Positions 14,899-24,064 of a DNA stretch of 64,000 nucleotides are shown here, one piece after another. The notes under the pieces are model-generated. The model made no database searches, was not told the origin of the DNA, and saw nothing but the letters and a program-made list of their open reading frames with translations. Made by a program: the position numbers and the translations under genes. Location: positions 85,848-149,847 of the forward strand of contig NZ_PYXZ01000012.1 in the NCBI RefSeq assembly GCF_003057875.1, given 5' to 3'. How positions within the stretch are numbered: position 1 is the first letter of the stretch; each line of letters starts with the position of its first letter. The stretch is from Nocardioides currus. Lineage in GTDB: Bacteria > Actinomycetota > Actinomycetes > Propionibacteriales > Nocardioidaceae.

Positions 14899-17800
14899 TC
14901 AGCGCTTCTTGTTCTTGCCCTTCTTGTCCTTCTTGACCTTCACCTCGACGGTCTTGGTCACCGGCTCGGCCAGGTTGCTGCCGAGGAAGGTGATCGTCAC
15001 CTCGTAGGTGCCGGGCTTGGTCAGCTTGCCCAGCCTGAAGTCGACCTCGCCGCCCGAGAGCGTCTTGGTCTTCGAGGTGCCCTTGACCTTCGCGGTGACC
15101 TGGCCGGTGACCTCGAACCCGTCGGCGGCCGCGGCGACCGACACCTCGAGCACCTCGTCCTCCTTGAGCTTCTTCGGAGCCTTGACCGTCAGCTTCGGCG
15201 TGGCCTTCTGGACCGTCACCGAGGTGCTGCCCTCACCGGCCTTGGTGGCGTCGTCACCCAGGTACTTCAGGGTGATCGCCTTGGCACCGACGGTGTCGAA
15301 CGGGCCGACGACGATGCTGGTCTTGCCGGCCGCGAGCTCACCGGCACCGACCACCTTGTTGTCGATCAGGGCCAGGACACTGCCCGTCGCCGTACCGCCC
15401 GGGCGGGTGACGGTGACGGACACGGTCGCCGAGTCCTTCTTCACCTTGAGCGTGACCGGGTCGACGGTCGCCGTGATGGTCGGCGTCGCCTTCTCGGGCA
15501 CCGGGTTGGCGACCACGGTCACGGACACGTCGGCCGAGCTGGCGGCGTTGTTGGCGTCGCCGTAGTAGCGCACCGTGATCGCCTTCGTGCCGGCTGCGGC
15601 GAACGGACCGATGGCGATGCTCGCCTTGCCGTCGACCAGTTCGGCTCCGCCGATCACCTGTCCGTCGAGGACCGCGCCCACGAGGCCCGTGGGGGACTCG
15701 CCGTTGACGGTCACCGAGATGGTGCCGGTGTCGACGCCCGCCTTCAGCTCGGTCGGCGCGACGGTGGCCGCCGTGCTCGACGTCGCCTTGGTCACCGTCA
15801 CGGTCGCGCTGATGCTCGACGCCTTGACGTTGCTATCGCCCGGGTAGGCCACGCGCAGCGTGTGGACGCCGACCGGGAGCGACTTGGCCGCCAGCGCGAA
15901 GGTGGCTGCGCTGTTGGTGAGCGGTGCCGTGCCCAGGCTGGTGGTGCCCTCGAAGACCTCGACGGAACCGGTTGCGGCCGGCGCGACCGTGATGTCCAGC
16001 TGACCTGCTTGGCCGTAGGCGAGCGAGACGTCCGGCACCGTGACCGTGCTGGGTGCACGGTTGTCGGTGATGGTGATCGGGACGTCGACGGTGGTGCCGG
16101 TGTTGTTGCCCGTCACCTTGAGGACGACGCGGCCGTCGGGTGCGCCGTTGGGCACCTTCACGGTCACGGTCGACGTGCCGTACTCGTCGAACACCGCGGT
16201 GCCGATGGTGTTGTCCACCGGCGCCTCACCGAGGAGAGCACCGCCGAAGCGGACCTCGACCGACGTGTCCTTGATGTCCGGCGCCGTGGAGAAGGCCAGG
16301 GACGACAGCGTGAACGTCACGTCGTCACCCTGCTTGTACGACGCAGGAGCGCCGGCCGGGAACGCCACACCCACGGAGTGCTGGGTGAAGTCGGGGGCGA
16401 GCGGAGCGTCGCCCTCGGCCGTGTTGGCGAACTCGTCCATGTAGTCGACCATGCCCTGCAGGTCGATCTTGCCGGTGTCCCGCTTCTGGGTGCCCTGTGC
16501 GAACACCCGGAAGTTGTCGCCGCCCGAACCCAGGAACGAGTTGACGGTGACGGAGTAGGACGTGCCAGCCGCGATCGGCGTGCCGTTGAGCCACATGGCG
16601 GTGATGCGGTCGCCTTCGGTGCGGGACGGGTCGTAGGTGTACCTGAAGCCCTTCGACGTGCCGAGGCGCAGGAACGGGCGCGTCGGGATGTTGCCCGCGC
16701 CGTCACGCTGCCACTGCTGCTCGAGGGCGGTCTTGATCTGAGCCCCCGTCATCTTCATGTTGACCAGCGTGTTGGCGAACGGCTGGACGACCGCCGCCTG
16801 CTTGTAGGTCAGCGTCGTCGGGTAGCCGCCCGCGTTGCCGACCATGTCCTGGCGGAGACCGCCGGGGTTCATGAAGGCGATCTGTGCGCCGCCGGCCTCG
16901 GGGGTCTGCGTCGCCCAGCGCTGGACCTCGGCGACCAGGTTGCCCAGGGTCGACTCGCCACCGCGGTTCTCGGTGGTGCCGTTCGAGAGCTTGGCCCGGT
17001 TGAACGGAGCGGCGATCTTGCCGAGCTCCACCGCACCCAGCACGTTGGACTTCGCAATCGCGTCGTTGACGATCGGCGTGACGTTCGGGTCGGCCGGGTA
17101 GTTGGCCGTGAACGGAGCGGTCTGCTGCTTCAGGTTGAGCACGTTCTGGGTCTGTGCGAGCACGTCACCGGTGGCCGTGTCGACCGTCAGCTTCAGCTGG
17201 TTGAGGTAGGTGCCGTACTGGCCTGCCGAGACGACCGGACGGGTCGTGACCGCGCGGCCCTGCGCCACCCAGGCGGGGACGGGGACGGCGTGGTTGTAGG
17301 CCAGGTGGGTGTGACCCGACACGATGGCGTCGATGTTGGCGTCGACGCCGTTGACGACCTGACCGAACGCCGAGTTCGGGTCGGTGGCCGCCGCGAGCGT
17401 GGTGTTGGCCGCACCCTCGTGGATGAGGAGCACGATCACGTCGGCACCGTCGGCCTCGAGCTGGTCGGCGCTGGCGTTGACCTCGTCGACGATGTCGGTG
17501 ACCTTGATGTCGGCGATGCCGTCCGGCGAGACGAGGGCCGGGAGGTCCTCGGTCACCGCTCCGACGAAGCCGACCTGCACGTCGCCGAAGTCCTTGATCC
17601 AGGCGTCGTCGACGGCGTGCGAGTCGTCGCTCTTCTTGCGGAGGTTGGCGGCGATGTACTTCCAGCGCGCGCCACCCAGCGGGTTGGTGACGGCGTCGTA
17701 CGGCGCCATGACCCGGTTGACCAGGTCGTTGTAGCCGGCGTCGAGCTCGTGGTTGCCCACGGCCGAGACCTCGAGGCCCGCTTCGTTGAGGGCGTCGATC

Positions 17801-20800
17801 GTCGGCTTGTCCTTCTGGATGAAGGACTCGAACGTCGAGGCACCGATCAGGTCACCCGCGGCCGCGAACACCGTGTTGGGGTTCTCCGAGCGCAGCTGCT
17901 TGACCGCACCAGACAACACAGCCGCACCGGCGGTGATGCCGGCCGTCGTCCCGTTGGTGCCGTCCTCGTTGAGGATGCGACCGTGGAAGTCGTTGATCCC
18001 GAGGATCTGGATCTCCTCCTCCGCGGGCACGGCGGGCTCGGTGTTGATCCCGACGATCTCCGGGCTGTGGTCGGAGGAGCGGAACGGGTTGGGCGCGTAC
18101 AGGTTCGTCACGTTGGTGTTGAACCGGGCGTACTCGTAGTAGACCGACTCGTAGCCGTTGATGTCCCAGATGTCGACCGCGTTGACGTCGGCCTTGGCCG
18201 CCGCATTGGCGAGCACGTGGTCGAGCGAGCCGACCTGACCGTCGAAGTTGTAGGTCTCCTCGTCCGCGTTGCTGGTCGACTCGAGGTTGTCGTAGCCGGC
18301 TGCCTTGAGGACCTGGATCGGGTCCTCCTCGGAGTAGGCGTTGAAGTCGCCGGCCAGGAACACCCGCGTGATGCCGCGCTGCGACTTGAACGAGTCGGCG
18401 AAGGCGACCAGCGAGTTGGCCTGCAGCACGCGCCGGTCGTTGGCGTTGCCCTGACCGTTGGGGTCGGGGTTGCCCGAGCCCTTCGACTTGAAGTGGTTGA
18501 CGATGACGGCGAACGCGTCGGCGTCGGCGTCGCCCACCTTCTTGAAGGCTTGGGCAAGGGGCTCGCGGGCATCGGCGAAGGCCTCGGTCCCGGTGGACTC
18601 GTCGCTCAGGACGACGGACTCACCGACGAGCGCGACGTTGGCCGGCTGGTAGATGAAGCCGTTGCGGATCACGTCCTGCTCGGCCAGCGTCGGGAGCACC
18701 GGCGCCGAGGGGACGGCGGCCCAGGTGCCAGCGCCGGCGTCCGCGTTGAGGGCGGTGACGAGCGCGTTGATCGCGAAGTCACGGTCCTTGCCGAACTGGA
18801 CGGAGTTCTCGAGCTCCTCCAGCGACACGATGTCGGCGTCGGCGGTGTTGATGGCCGCGACGATCTTGTCCCGCTGACGAGCCAGGTTGGCCTCGTTGGC
18901 CGCACCACGGGGACCGTTGGGGGTGCAGCTGTTGTTGGAGATCCGGTTGCCCGCGCGGTCGGTGTAGAACGTGCAGGAGCCGGGGCCGGCGTCGAACTCC
19001 TCGCCGGTCGTCGGGAAGAAATTGAGCACGTTGAAGGTCGCCAGCTTCAGGTCGCCGCCCACGTTCTGGGGAGCGGCAGGCCGGGTCTGGGTGAAGTTGA
19101 TCGTGCCGGTCGGGTCGCCGACGACCTGGGCCTGCGGCAGGATCCGCCACGCGTTGAAGCCGAAGGTGAAGATCACCGGCTTGGGGAACGTGATGGCGGA
19201 GCCGACGCGCACGCTGTGGTTCGCGGTGAACCACGGGAACGGCTTGTCGCTGTTCTCGGTCGTGGAGTACGTCCAGCTGGATGCGTCGTCGAGGATGATC
19301 CGGTGCGCGTCGTTGTACTTCTTGCGCTCGGCGACGGCGGCCGTGGCCTGCGCGTCGATGATCTCGGTGGGGGCGACCAGCGGCTTGGTGCTGTTGGAGA
19401 CGACGCCGATCTCGCCGCGGAACGCCGAGCCGTTGCTGCCGTTGCTGTAGTAGGGGCCGCCGTCGTAGACGTCGGTCGCGGTCCACGGAGCCGTCGGCTT
19501 GAAGAGCTCGCCCTCGACGACCTCACGAGCCTCGTCGAGCGCCGCGCCGTCCAGGCACGCCGCGCCGGGCAGCGCGCAGTCGGCGCCCGGGATCTGGGTC
19601 TTGGGGGTCACCTCGCCCAGGGAGGGCGTGACCGCCGTGACGCCGGCGTTGGAGGCGATGATCTGCGTGGCGCCGGAGAACTCGGCCGCCTCGCCGACCA
19701 CCTGCACGGAGTCGCCGACCGCCGGGTAGGTCGCGAAGCCGCTCGTGCCGCCATACACGAAGACGGCGTCGGAGGCGTTGGCGGTGTCGGCGCCGGGGGT
19801 CTGGATGTAGAAGCCGTTGAGACCACCGGTCGGGTAGGCCGCCGTGACGACGCCTTGGGTCTTGACCTGCTGGCCGTTCAGCGGCGTGGTCGCGCCGGTG
19901 CCCTGGATCTCGGCGATCGGGATCAGCGAGGCAGCGGCGTTGATCGTGAACGTGAAGCTCACGTCGTCGCTCGCCGGGGTCGCCGCCGAGTCGGTGGCGG
20001 TCGCGGTCACGGTGAAGGTGCCGGTCGCGTCGGGGGTGCCGGACACGGCGCCGTTGGGCGCGACGCTGACGCCGCCCGGGAGGCCGGTGGCGCTCCAGGT
20101 GTACGGCGCGGTGCCGCCGGTCGCCGCGAGGGTGAAGCCGGTGATGGGCGAGCCGACCTGGCCGGTCTTGTTGCCGGGCGAGGTCGCCTCGAGCGCGGTG
20201 GGCGCAACGGGTCCCGAGTTCTCGGGGGTGGGCGTCGCGGAGCTGAAGTCGGCGGCGTTGCGATCGGAGTCGACCGCCGCGGTGCGCTGCGCCGACGTGG
20301 TGGCGGTCAGGTTGGACGCCGTGTTGCTGGTCTCGTACGTCGTTGCGGTCGTGCCGTAGCCCACCGTGTCGACCAGGCCGTTCGCGGTCACCCCCGCGAG
20401 GTCGACGTTGGTGGTGCTGGTTCCGAACGTCGGGTAGGTGGTGTTGTTGGACACCAGGGCCACGACGCCCGCACCGGCCGCCATCGCGATGGATCCCGTG
20501 GCGTCCGGCGTCGGCAGGGCCGTCCCGGTCGTCGCGTTGCCCTGCTGGACCAGGAAGTGCTTGCCGGCCTTGACGGTGCCGTTGAGCGTCGTGACCTGGA
20601 AGGCCCCGTTGCCGGCGGCCGCCTTGTACTGGACGGACCAGTTGTTCATGACCACGTCGTTCGCGGTCGGGTTGTACAGCTCGATGAAGTCGTTGCCGTA
20701 GGCGGCGGTGGCTCCGTTGCCGCCGTACACCTCGCTGATGACGACGTTGGGGCTGACGGCGGATGCGGGGGTGATGGCCGCGAGCGGCGACACCACGAGT

Positions 20801-20877
20801 GCGGCGGCAGCGGCCGCGACGAGGCCACGCCTGCGGCGAGACCCCCCGTCCGGCCGAGAATTGAGCAGGGAGGACAC
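14899..20877 (-). CDS. secreted ExeM/NucH-type nuclease fused to 5'-nucleotidase and Ig-like repeats
   Basis: Giant exported protein of about 1992 residues. In order: a signal peptide (basic RRRRG then an alanine-rich core ending ASA), a lamin-tail-like domain from VVISEVYGGNG, a putative Ig domain, and an OB-fold nuclease region (about 320-420). Then come an endonuclease/exonuclease/phosphatase domain (about 605-942: LATFNVLNFF, HFKSKG, LAGDFNAY, SSDHSPE) and a UshA-type metallophosphatase (from about 952: GINDFHGR, GNHELDAGY, SGHTHLAY). A 5'-nucleotidase C-terminal domain (about 1286-1460) and several Ig-like repeats follow, with a lysine-rich tail. It should cut extracellular DNA and dephosphorylate the nucleotides. 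The GTG at 20877 was chosen; TTG at 20883 is possible. A PHO-box-like site lies about 100 bases upstream. Confidence 0.92.
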   Translation of the reverse strand: MSSLLNSRPDGGSRRRRGLVAAAAAALVVSPLAAITPASAVSPNVVISEVYGGNGATAAYGNDFIELYNPTANDVVMNNWSVQYKAAAGNGAFQVTTLNGTVKAGKHFLVQQGNATTGTALPTPDATGSIAMAAGAGVVALVSNNTTYPTFGTSTTNVDLAGVTANGLVDTVGYGTTATTYETSNTASNLTATTSAQRTAAVDSDRNAADFSSATPTPENSGPVAPTALEATSPGNKTGQVGSPITGFTLAATGGTAPYTWSATGLPGGVSVAPNGAVSGTPDATGTFTVTATATDSAATPASDDVSFTFTINAAASLIPIAEIQGTGATTPLNGQQVKTQGVVTAAYPTGGLNGFYIQTPGADTANASDAVFVYGGTSGFATYPAVGDSVQVVGEAAEFSGATQIIASNAGVTAVTPSLGEVTPKTQIPGADCALPGAACLDGAALDEAREVVEGELFKPTAPWTATDVYDGGPYYSNGSNGSAFRGEIGVVSNSTKPLVAPTEIIDAQATAAVAERKKYNDAHRIILDDASSWTYSTTENSDKPFPWFTANHSVRVGSAITFPKPVIFTFGFNAWRILPQAQVVGDPTGTINFTQTRPAAPQNVGGDLKLATFNVLNFFPTTGEEFDAGPGSCTFYTDRAGNRISNNSCTPNGPRGAANEANLARQRDKIVAAINTADADIVSLEELENSVQFGKDRDFAINALVTALNADAGAGTWAAVPSAPVLPTLAEQDVIRNGFIYQPANVALVGESVVLSDESTGTEAFADAREPLAQAFKKVGDADADAFAVIVNHFKSKGSGNPDPNGQGNANDRRVLQANSLVAFADSFKSQRGITRVFLAGDFNAYSEEDPIQVLKAAGYDNLESTSNADEETYNFDGQVGSLDHVLANAAAKADVNAVDIWDINGYESVYYEYARFNTNVTNLYAPNPFRSSDHSPEIVGINTEPAVPAEEEIQILGINDFHGRILNEDGTNGTTAGITAGAAVLSGAVKQLRSENPNTVFAAAGDLIGASTFESFIQKDKPTIDALNEAGLEVSAVGNHELDAGYNDLVNRVMAPYDAVTNPLGGARWKYIAANLRKKSDDSHAVDDAWIKDFGDVQVGFVGAVTEDLPALVSPDGIADIKVTDIVDEVNASADQLEADGADVIVLLIHEGAANTTLAAATDPNSAFGQVVNGVDANIDAIVSGHTHLAYNHAVPVPAWVAQGRAVTTRPVVSAGQYGTYLNQLKLTVDTATGDVLAQTQNVLNLKQQTAPFTANYPADPNVTPIVNDAIAKSNVLGAVELGKIAAPFNRAKLSNGTTENRGGESTLGNLVAEVQRWATQTPEAGGAQIAFMNPGGLRQDMVGNAGGYPTTLTYKQAAVVQPFANTLVNMKMTGAQIKTALEQQWQRDGAGNIPTRPFLRLGTSKGFRYTYDPSRTEGDRITAMWLNGTPIAAGTSYSVTVNSFLGSGGDNFRVFAQGTQKRDTGKIDLQGMVDYMDEFANTAEGDAPLAPDFTQHSVGVAFPAGAPASYKQGDDVTFTLSSLAFSTAPDIKDTSVEVRFGGALLGEAPVDNTIGTAVFDEYGTSTVTVKVPNGAPDGRVVLKVTGNNTGTTVDVPITITDNRAPSTVTVPDVSLAYGQAGQLDITVAPAATGSVEVFEGTTSLGTAPLTNSAATFALAAKSLPVGVHTLRVAYPGDSNVKASSISATVTVTKATSSTAATVAPTELKAGVDTGTISVTVNGESPTGLVGAVLDGQVIGGAELVDGKASIAIGPFAAAGTKAITVRYYGDANNAASSADVSVTVVANPVPEKATPTITATVDPVTLKVKKDSATVSVTVTRPGGTATGSVLALIDNKVVGAGELAAGKTSIVVGPFDTVGAKAITLKYLGDDATKAGEGSTSVTVQKATPKLTVKAPKKLKEDEVLEVSVAAAADGFEVTGQVTAKVKGTSKTKTLSGGEVDFRLGKLTKPGTYEVTITFLGSNLAEPVTKTVEVKVKKDKKGKNKKR

Positions 20878-20978
20878 AGGCAAGGACCCTTCGGAAGGAC
20901 GGCGTGGCGTGGCGAGACAAGTCAGGGACCCGGACCCTGGAATCGCACGTGCGTGAACCCGATCACGTATGTGCGTCC

Positions 20979-21000
20979 CGCAGGGTAACCCCAAATGACC
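20979..21000 (-). promoter_or_regulatory. PHO-box-like direct repeat upstream of the nuclease/nucleotidase gene
   Basis: Read leftward, two adjacent 11-base units are present: GGTCATTTGGG (20990-21000) and GTTACCCTGCG (20979-20989). The first fits the Streptomyces PhoP unit consensus G(G/T)TCAYYYR(G/C) at every position; the second misses only the central CA. Position, about 100 bases before the start of a phosphorus-scavenging enzyme gene, supports control by the phosphate-starvation regulator PhoP. This is motif-based inference. Confidence 0.55.
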
Positions 21001-21072
21001 GGAAGGCATACCGCTGCCGTCGGGCGTTTCCGACGATTCCCCGGCGAGGGCCGTCCGGCCCCGCAAATGCCA

Positions 21073-21103
21073 CGAGGGACCCGGGCCGGGCCCGGGTCCC
21101 TCG
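21073..21103. terminator. strong hairpin terminator after the 5'-nucleotidase gene
   Basis: A 15-base perfect stem starts CGAGGGACCC at 21073 and closes GGGTCCCTCG at 21103, with one central base. It follows the stop of the leftward 5'-nucleotidase gene at 21124 and separates it from the promoter region of the nuclease gene. Confidence 0.85.
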
Positions 21104-21123
21104 CGTGCGTCAGGTCCGCTCGG

Positions 21124-23364
21124 TCAGCGCTTGACCCGCACCTTGAACGTGCTGCGCACTCCCTGGAAGTTGTCGCTGGCCTTGTACTTGACCACGACGC
21201 GGTAGTTGCCGGGACGCTTGAACGGACGCAGCTTGATCTTCGCGACGCCGTCCTTCACCTTCGCGTTGTACTTGTGACCGGCCACGCGCACCATGACTCG
21301 GCCCTTGACCTTCAGCGCCACGTCGGAGCCGAACTTGACCTTGATCCGGGCCCGGGTCTTCCGGGGCTTGATCTTCTTCGCCTTCGGGAAGAGCTTGGTC
21401 TTGAGCGTCGGCTTGCCCTGCGTCACCGCGCGGGCCACCGTCGTCTTGGAGCCCTGAGCGACGAAGCTGAGCTGCTTGCCGCCGCGGACCGTGAAGACCG
21501 CCCGCGCCCCACCGTTGGCCACCGGCACCGACCCGAAGGTCAGCGTCGAGTTGTCCCGGTTGGTCTTGACGAGGTCGAGCTTGGTGTTGGGGGCGATGCC
21601 GAGCGAGTTGATGTCGAGATTGGAGAAGACGACCGTCGCCTTCTCCCCCGACCTGTAGGCCGCCTTGAGGCCGGCGGCGGTGACCTGCCGCTTCACCGCG
21701 GACGGCGACTTGGTGGTGCCGTCCTTGAAGAAGCCGTCGATCCACAGGTCGCGGTCGATGGCGCCGGTGTCGACGGCCTTGCCCTCGAGGAAGGCGGTGA
21801 AGTTGTCGCCGCCCTGGGCCAGGAAGCTGAACGTCGACACGGTGTAGGTCTTGGCCGGGTCGAGCGCGGCTCCGTCGATGGTCACCGACACGACCCGGTC
21901 GCCGACGGGTCGCGTCGGGTCGAGGATCGTCTGCACGTTCTTCGACACGCCCAGCGCGAGGAAGGGACGCGACGCCGAGGCGGGCTGCCACTGCTGCTCG
22001 AGGATCTTCTTCAGGGTCGCGCCGGTGACGTCGACGTAGCTGACGTTGTTGACGAACGGCAGGACCGCGTTGGCCTCCTCGAACGTCACGACGCCGTCGG
22101 CGTTCTCCGGGCTCGTCGACAGGTCGCCGGCGTAGAGCAGGTCGGCCCGCAGGCCGCCCGGGTTGGTGACGCCGATGACCGGGGTCTTCGCGGCGGCCGG
22201 GATCTTGACCTCGCGCAGCGCGTCGGCGACCAGGTTGCCGATCGTCGACTCGTTGCCACGGTCCTCCTGCACCCCGGGGGTCGCGAGGTCGGCGTCGGCG
22301 CGCGAGAAGTCGGCCGAGATCGTGCCGACCTTCTTGTCTCCGATCACGTTGGCGGCAGCGATGGCCGCGTCCACGACCGTCTTGACCGCCGCCACGCGCG
22401 GCAGCGTGTTGTCGGCGGTCGCGACCCGGTCGAGGACCGCGGCACTGACGACGCTGACCGTGTTGGCGTCGGTGTCGATGGTCATGTCGAGACGACCGAG
22501 GGACTCGCCGTAGTTGCCGGCCTGGATGACCGGACGTCCGTTGTTGTAGGCGTACTTCTGGTGGGTGTGACCGTTGTAGATCACGTCCACCGCGGCGACG
22601 GTGTCCTGCGTGATGTGCTTGAAGACCGGGGTCTCCGCCTCCTGCTGCGCCTGCGAAGCAGCAGAGGCTGGCTTGGGCGCCCCTTCGTGGTACGTCGCGA
22701 TGGTGGCGTCGCAGTCGACGGCAGCGCCCTCGAGGCGCGCCACCTCCTTGTTGACCGCCGCCACCGGGTCGGTGAACGTCAGGCCGGCCACACCACCGGG
22801 GCTCACCAGCGTCGGGGTCTCCTGGGTCACCGCGCCGATGATGCAGACGTTGGCGCCGTTGACGGTGACCTGCGTGGAGGCCGGGAGCACCGGGTTGCCG
22901 TTGGCGTCCACGACGTTGGCCGCGAGGTAGGGGAAGGCCGCCTGCGGGTAGGCCGTGCCGTCGGGAGCGGTGGCGCCGCCGTCGACGACGTGGCTCTTGA
23001 ACCACGGGAAGCCCTTGTCGAACTCGTGGTTGCCCACGGACGAGGCGTTGACCCCGAGCGCGTTGAGCACGTCGATGGTGGGCTTGTCGTCGTTGAACGC
23101 CGAGGCGAACAGCGAGGCGCCGATGTTGTCACCCGCCGAGACGAGCAACGTGTTGGCGTCGCGGTTCTGCTCGATCGTGGTGGCCCACTTGGTGGTGTTG
23201 GCGTCGATGCGCCCGTGGAAGTCGTTGAAGTCGAGGATGCGCACCGGGACGACGGCGGCGTTGGCAGGAGCGGCGGTGACCGCGACGACCGCGAGCGGGG
23301 CGACCATGAGCCCTGCTGCGGTGGCGCCGGCGACGAGGCGACGGCTGAGACGTGATGCTGACAC
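21124..23364 (-). CDS. secreted bifunctional UDP-sugar hydrolase/5'-nucleotidase
   Basis: Exported enzyme of 746 residues. The GTG start at 23364 has GAAAGG six bases upstream and opens a signal peptide with a Ser-Arg-rich start and hydrophobic core, ending in APANAA. The metallophosphatase domain starts RILDFNDFHGRID, with LLVSAGDNIG, GNHEFDKG and YNGHTHQKY as metal-site motifs. The 5'-nucleotidase C-terminal domain contains RGNESTIGNLVADALRE, NPGGLRADLLY and GGDNFTAF. The last 200 residues are Lys/Arg-rich Ig-like modules without a cell-wall sorting signal. It is a paralogue of the nucleotidase half of the neighbouring fusion, with a terminator between them. Confidence 0.93.
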   Translation of the reverse strand: MSASRLSRRLVAGATAAGLMVAPLAVVAVTAAPANAAVVPVRILDFNDFHGRIDANTTKWATTIEQNRDANTLLVSAGDNIGASLFASAFNDDKPTIDVLNALGVNASSVGNHEFDKGFPWFKSHVVDGGATAPDGTAYPQAAFPYLAANVVDANGNPVLPASTQVTVNGANVCIIGAVTQETPTLVSPGGVAGLTFTDPVAAVNKEVARLEGAAVDCDATIATYHEGAPKPASAASQAQQEAETPVFKHITQDTVAAVDVIYNGHTHQKYAYNNGRPVIQAGNYGESLGRLDMTIDTDANTVSVVSAAVLDRVATADNTLPRVAAVKTVVDAAIAAANVIGDKKVGTISADFSRADADLATPGVQEDRGNESTIGNLVADALREVKIPAAAKTPVIGVTNPGGLRADLLYAGDLSTSPENADGVVTFEEANAVLPFVNNVSYVDVTGATLKKILEQQWQPASASRPFLALGVSKNVQTILDPTRPVGDRVVSVTIDGAALDPAKTYTVSTFSFLAQGGDNFTAFLEGKAVDTGAIDRDLWIDGFFKDGTTKSPSAVKRQVTAAGLKAAYRSGEKATVVFSNLDINSLGIAPNTKLDLVKTNRDNSTLTFGSVPVANGGARAVFTVRGGKQLSFVAQGSKTTVARAVTQGKPTLKTKLFPKAKKIKPRKTRARIKVKFGSDVALKVKGRVMVRVAGHKYNAKVKDGVAKIKLRPFKRPGNYRVVVKYKASDNFQGVRSTFKVRVKR

Positions 23365-23443
23365 GGAGAGCCTTTCGGACGGGTGGGTGATGCGAGTCAC
23401 CCTAACCCGGTCCAGACCAGTGCCCGGACGACCGATCCGGCGC

Positions 23444-24064
23444 TCAGCCCGTCGTCGTGCGCCGCTGCTGCCAGACGGCGCGGAAGAACTCGTAGCCCGA
23501 CCACATGGTCATCACCACGGCCCCGGCGAGGAAGACCTGGCTGAGGTAGAAGAGCACCTCGCCGAACACGCCCCAGCCGTCGAAGGCGCCCCCGTGCGCG
23601 TCGCCGTGCGGCAGCGGCATGACCAGGCCCGACAGCGCGACCGCCTGCAGGGTGGTCTTGATCTTGCCGCTCTGGGCCGCGGGGATGACGACCTGCTTGA
23701 GGACGGAAAGCCGGAGCAGGGTCACGCTCCACTCGCGCAGCAGCACGATGATCGTGACCCACCACCAGATGTCACCGACCAGCGAGAGCCCGATGAACGC
23801 CATCCCGGTGATCGCCTTGTCGGCGATCGGATCGGCGATCTTGCCGAAGTCGGTGACCAGGTTGTGCTTGCGCGCGAGGTCGCCGTCGATCTTGTCGGTG
23901 ATCATCGCGACCACGAAGATCCCGAAGGCGATCCAGCGCCACATGGTCGACGCGCCGTCGTCGTGCAGGAGCGCCCACGCGAACACGGGCACGAGCACGA
24001 TGCGCAGGGTCGTCAGGACGTTGGCGATGTTGAAGTTGGAGACCTGCGCCTGCTCCGCGCTCAT
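23444..24064 (-). CDS. pgsA: CDP-alcohol phosphatidyltransferase, phosphatidylglycerophosphate synthase type
   Basis: Membrane enzyme of 206 residues that joins CDP-diacylglycerol and glycerol-3-phosphate in phosphatidylglycerol synthesis. The signature D-x2-DG-x2-AR-x8-G-x3-D-x3-D is complete: it starts DKIDGDLARKH and ends GKIADPIADK near residue 70. The N-terminal NIANVLTTLRIVLVPVF is typical of PgsA, and several hydrophobic segments follow. The ATG overlaps the rimO stop (ATGA), so the two are coupled. The rimO-pgsA pairing is common in actinobacteria. Some actinobacterial paralogues make phosphatidylinositol phosphate instead, but these motifs favour PgsA. Confidence 0.92.
   Translation of the reverse strand: MSAEQAQVSNFNIANVLTTLRIVLVPVFAWALLHDDGASTMWRWIAFGIFVVAMITDKIDGDLARKHNLVTDFGKIADPIADKAITGMAFIGLSLVGDIWWWVTIIVLLREWSVTLLRLSVLKQVVIPAAQSGKIKTTLQAVALSGLVMPLPHGDAHGGAFDGWGVFGEVLFYLSQVFLAGAVVMTMWSGYEFFRAVWQQRRTTTG

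Noticed and set aside
15862..20988. Very long open frame opposite the nuclease/nucleotidase gene
   Set aside because: It is the antisense shadow of a GC-rich gene: Arg/Val/Gly-rich with no motif, while the other strand shows clear enzyme domains.
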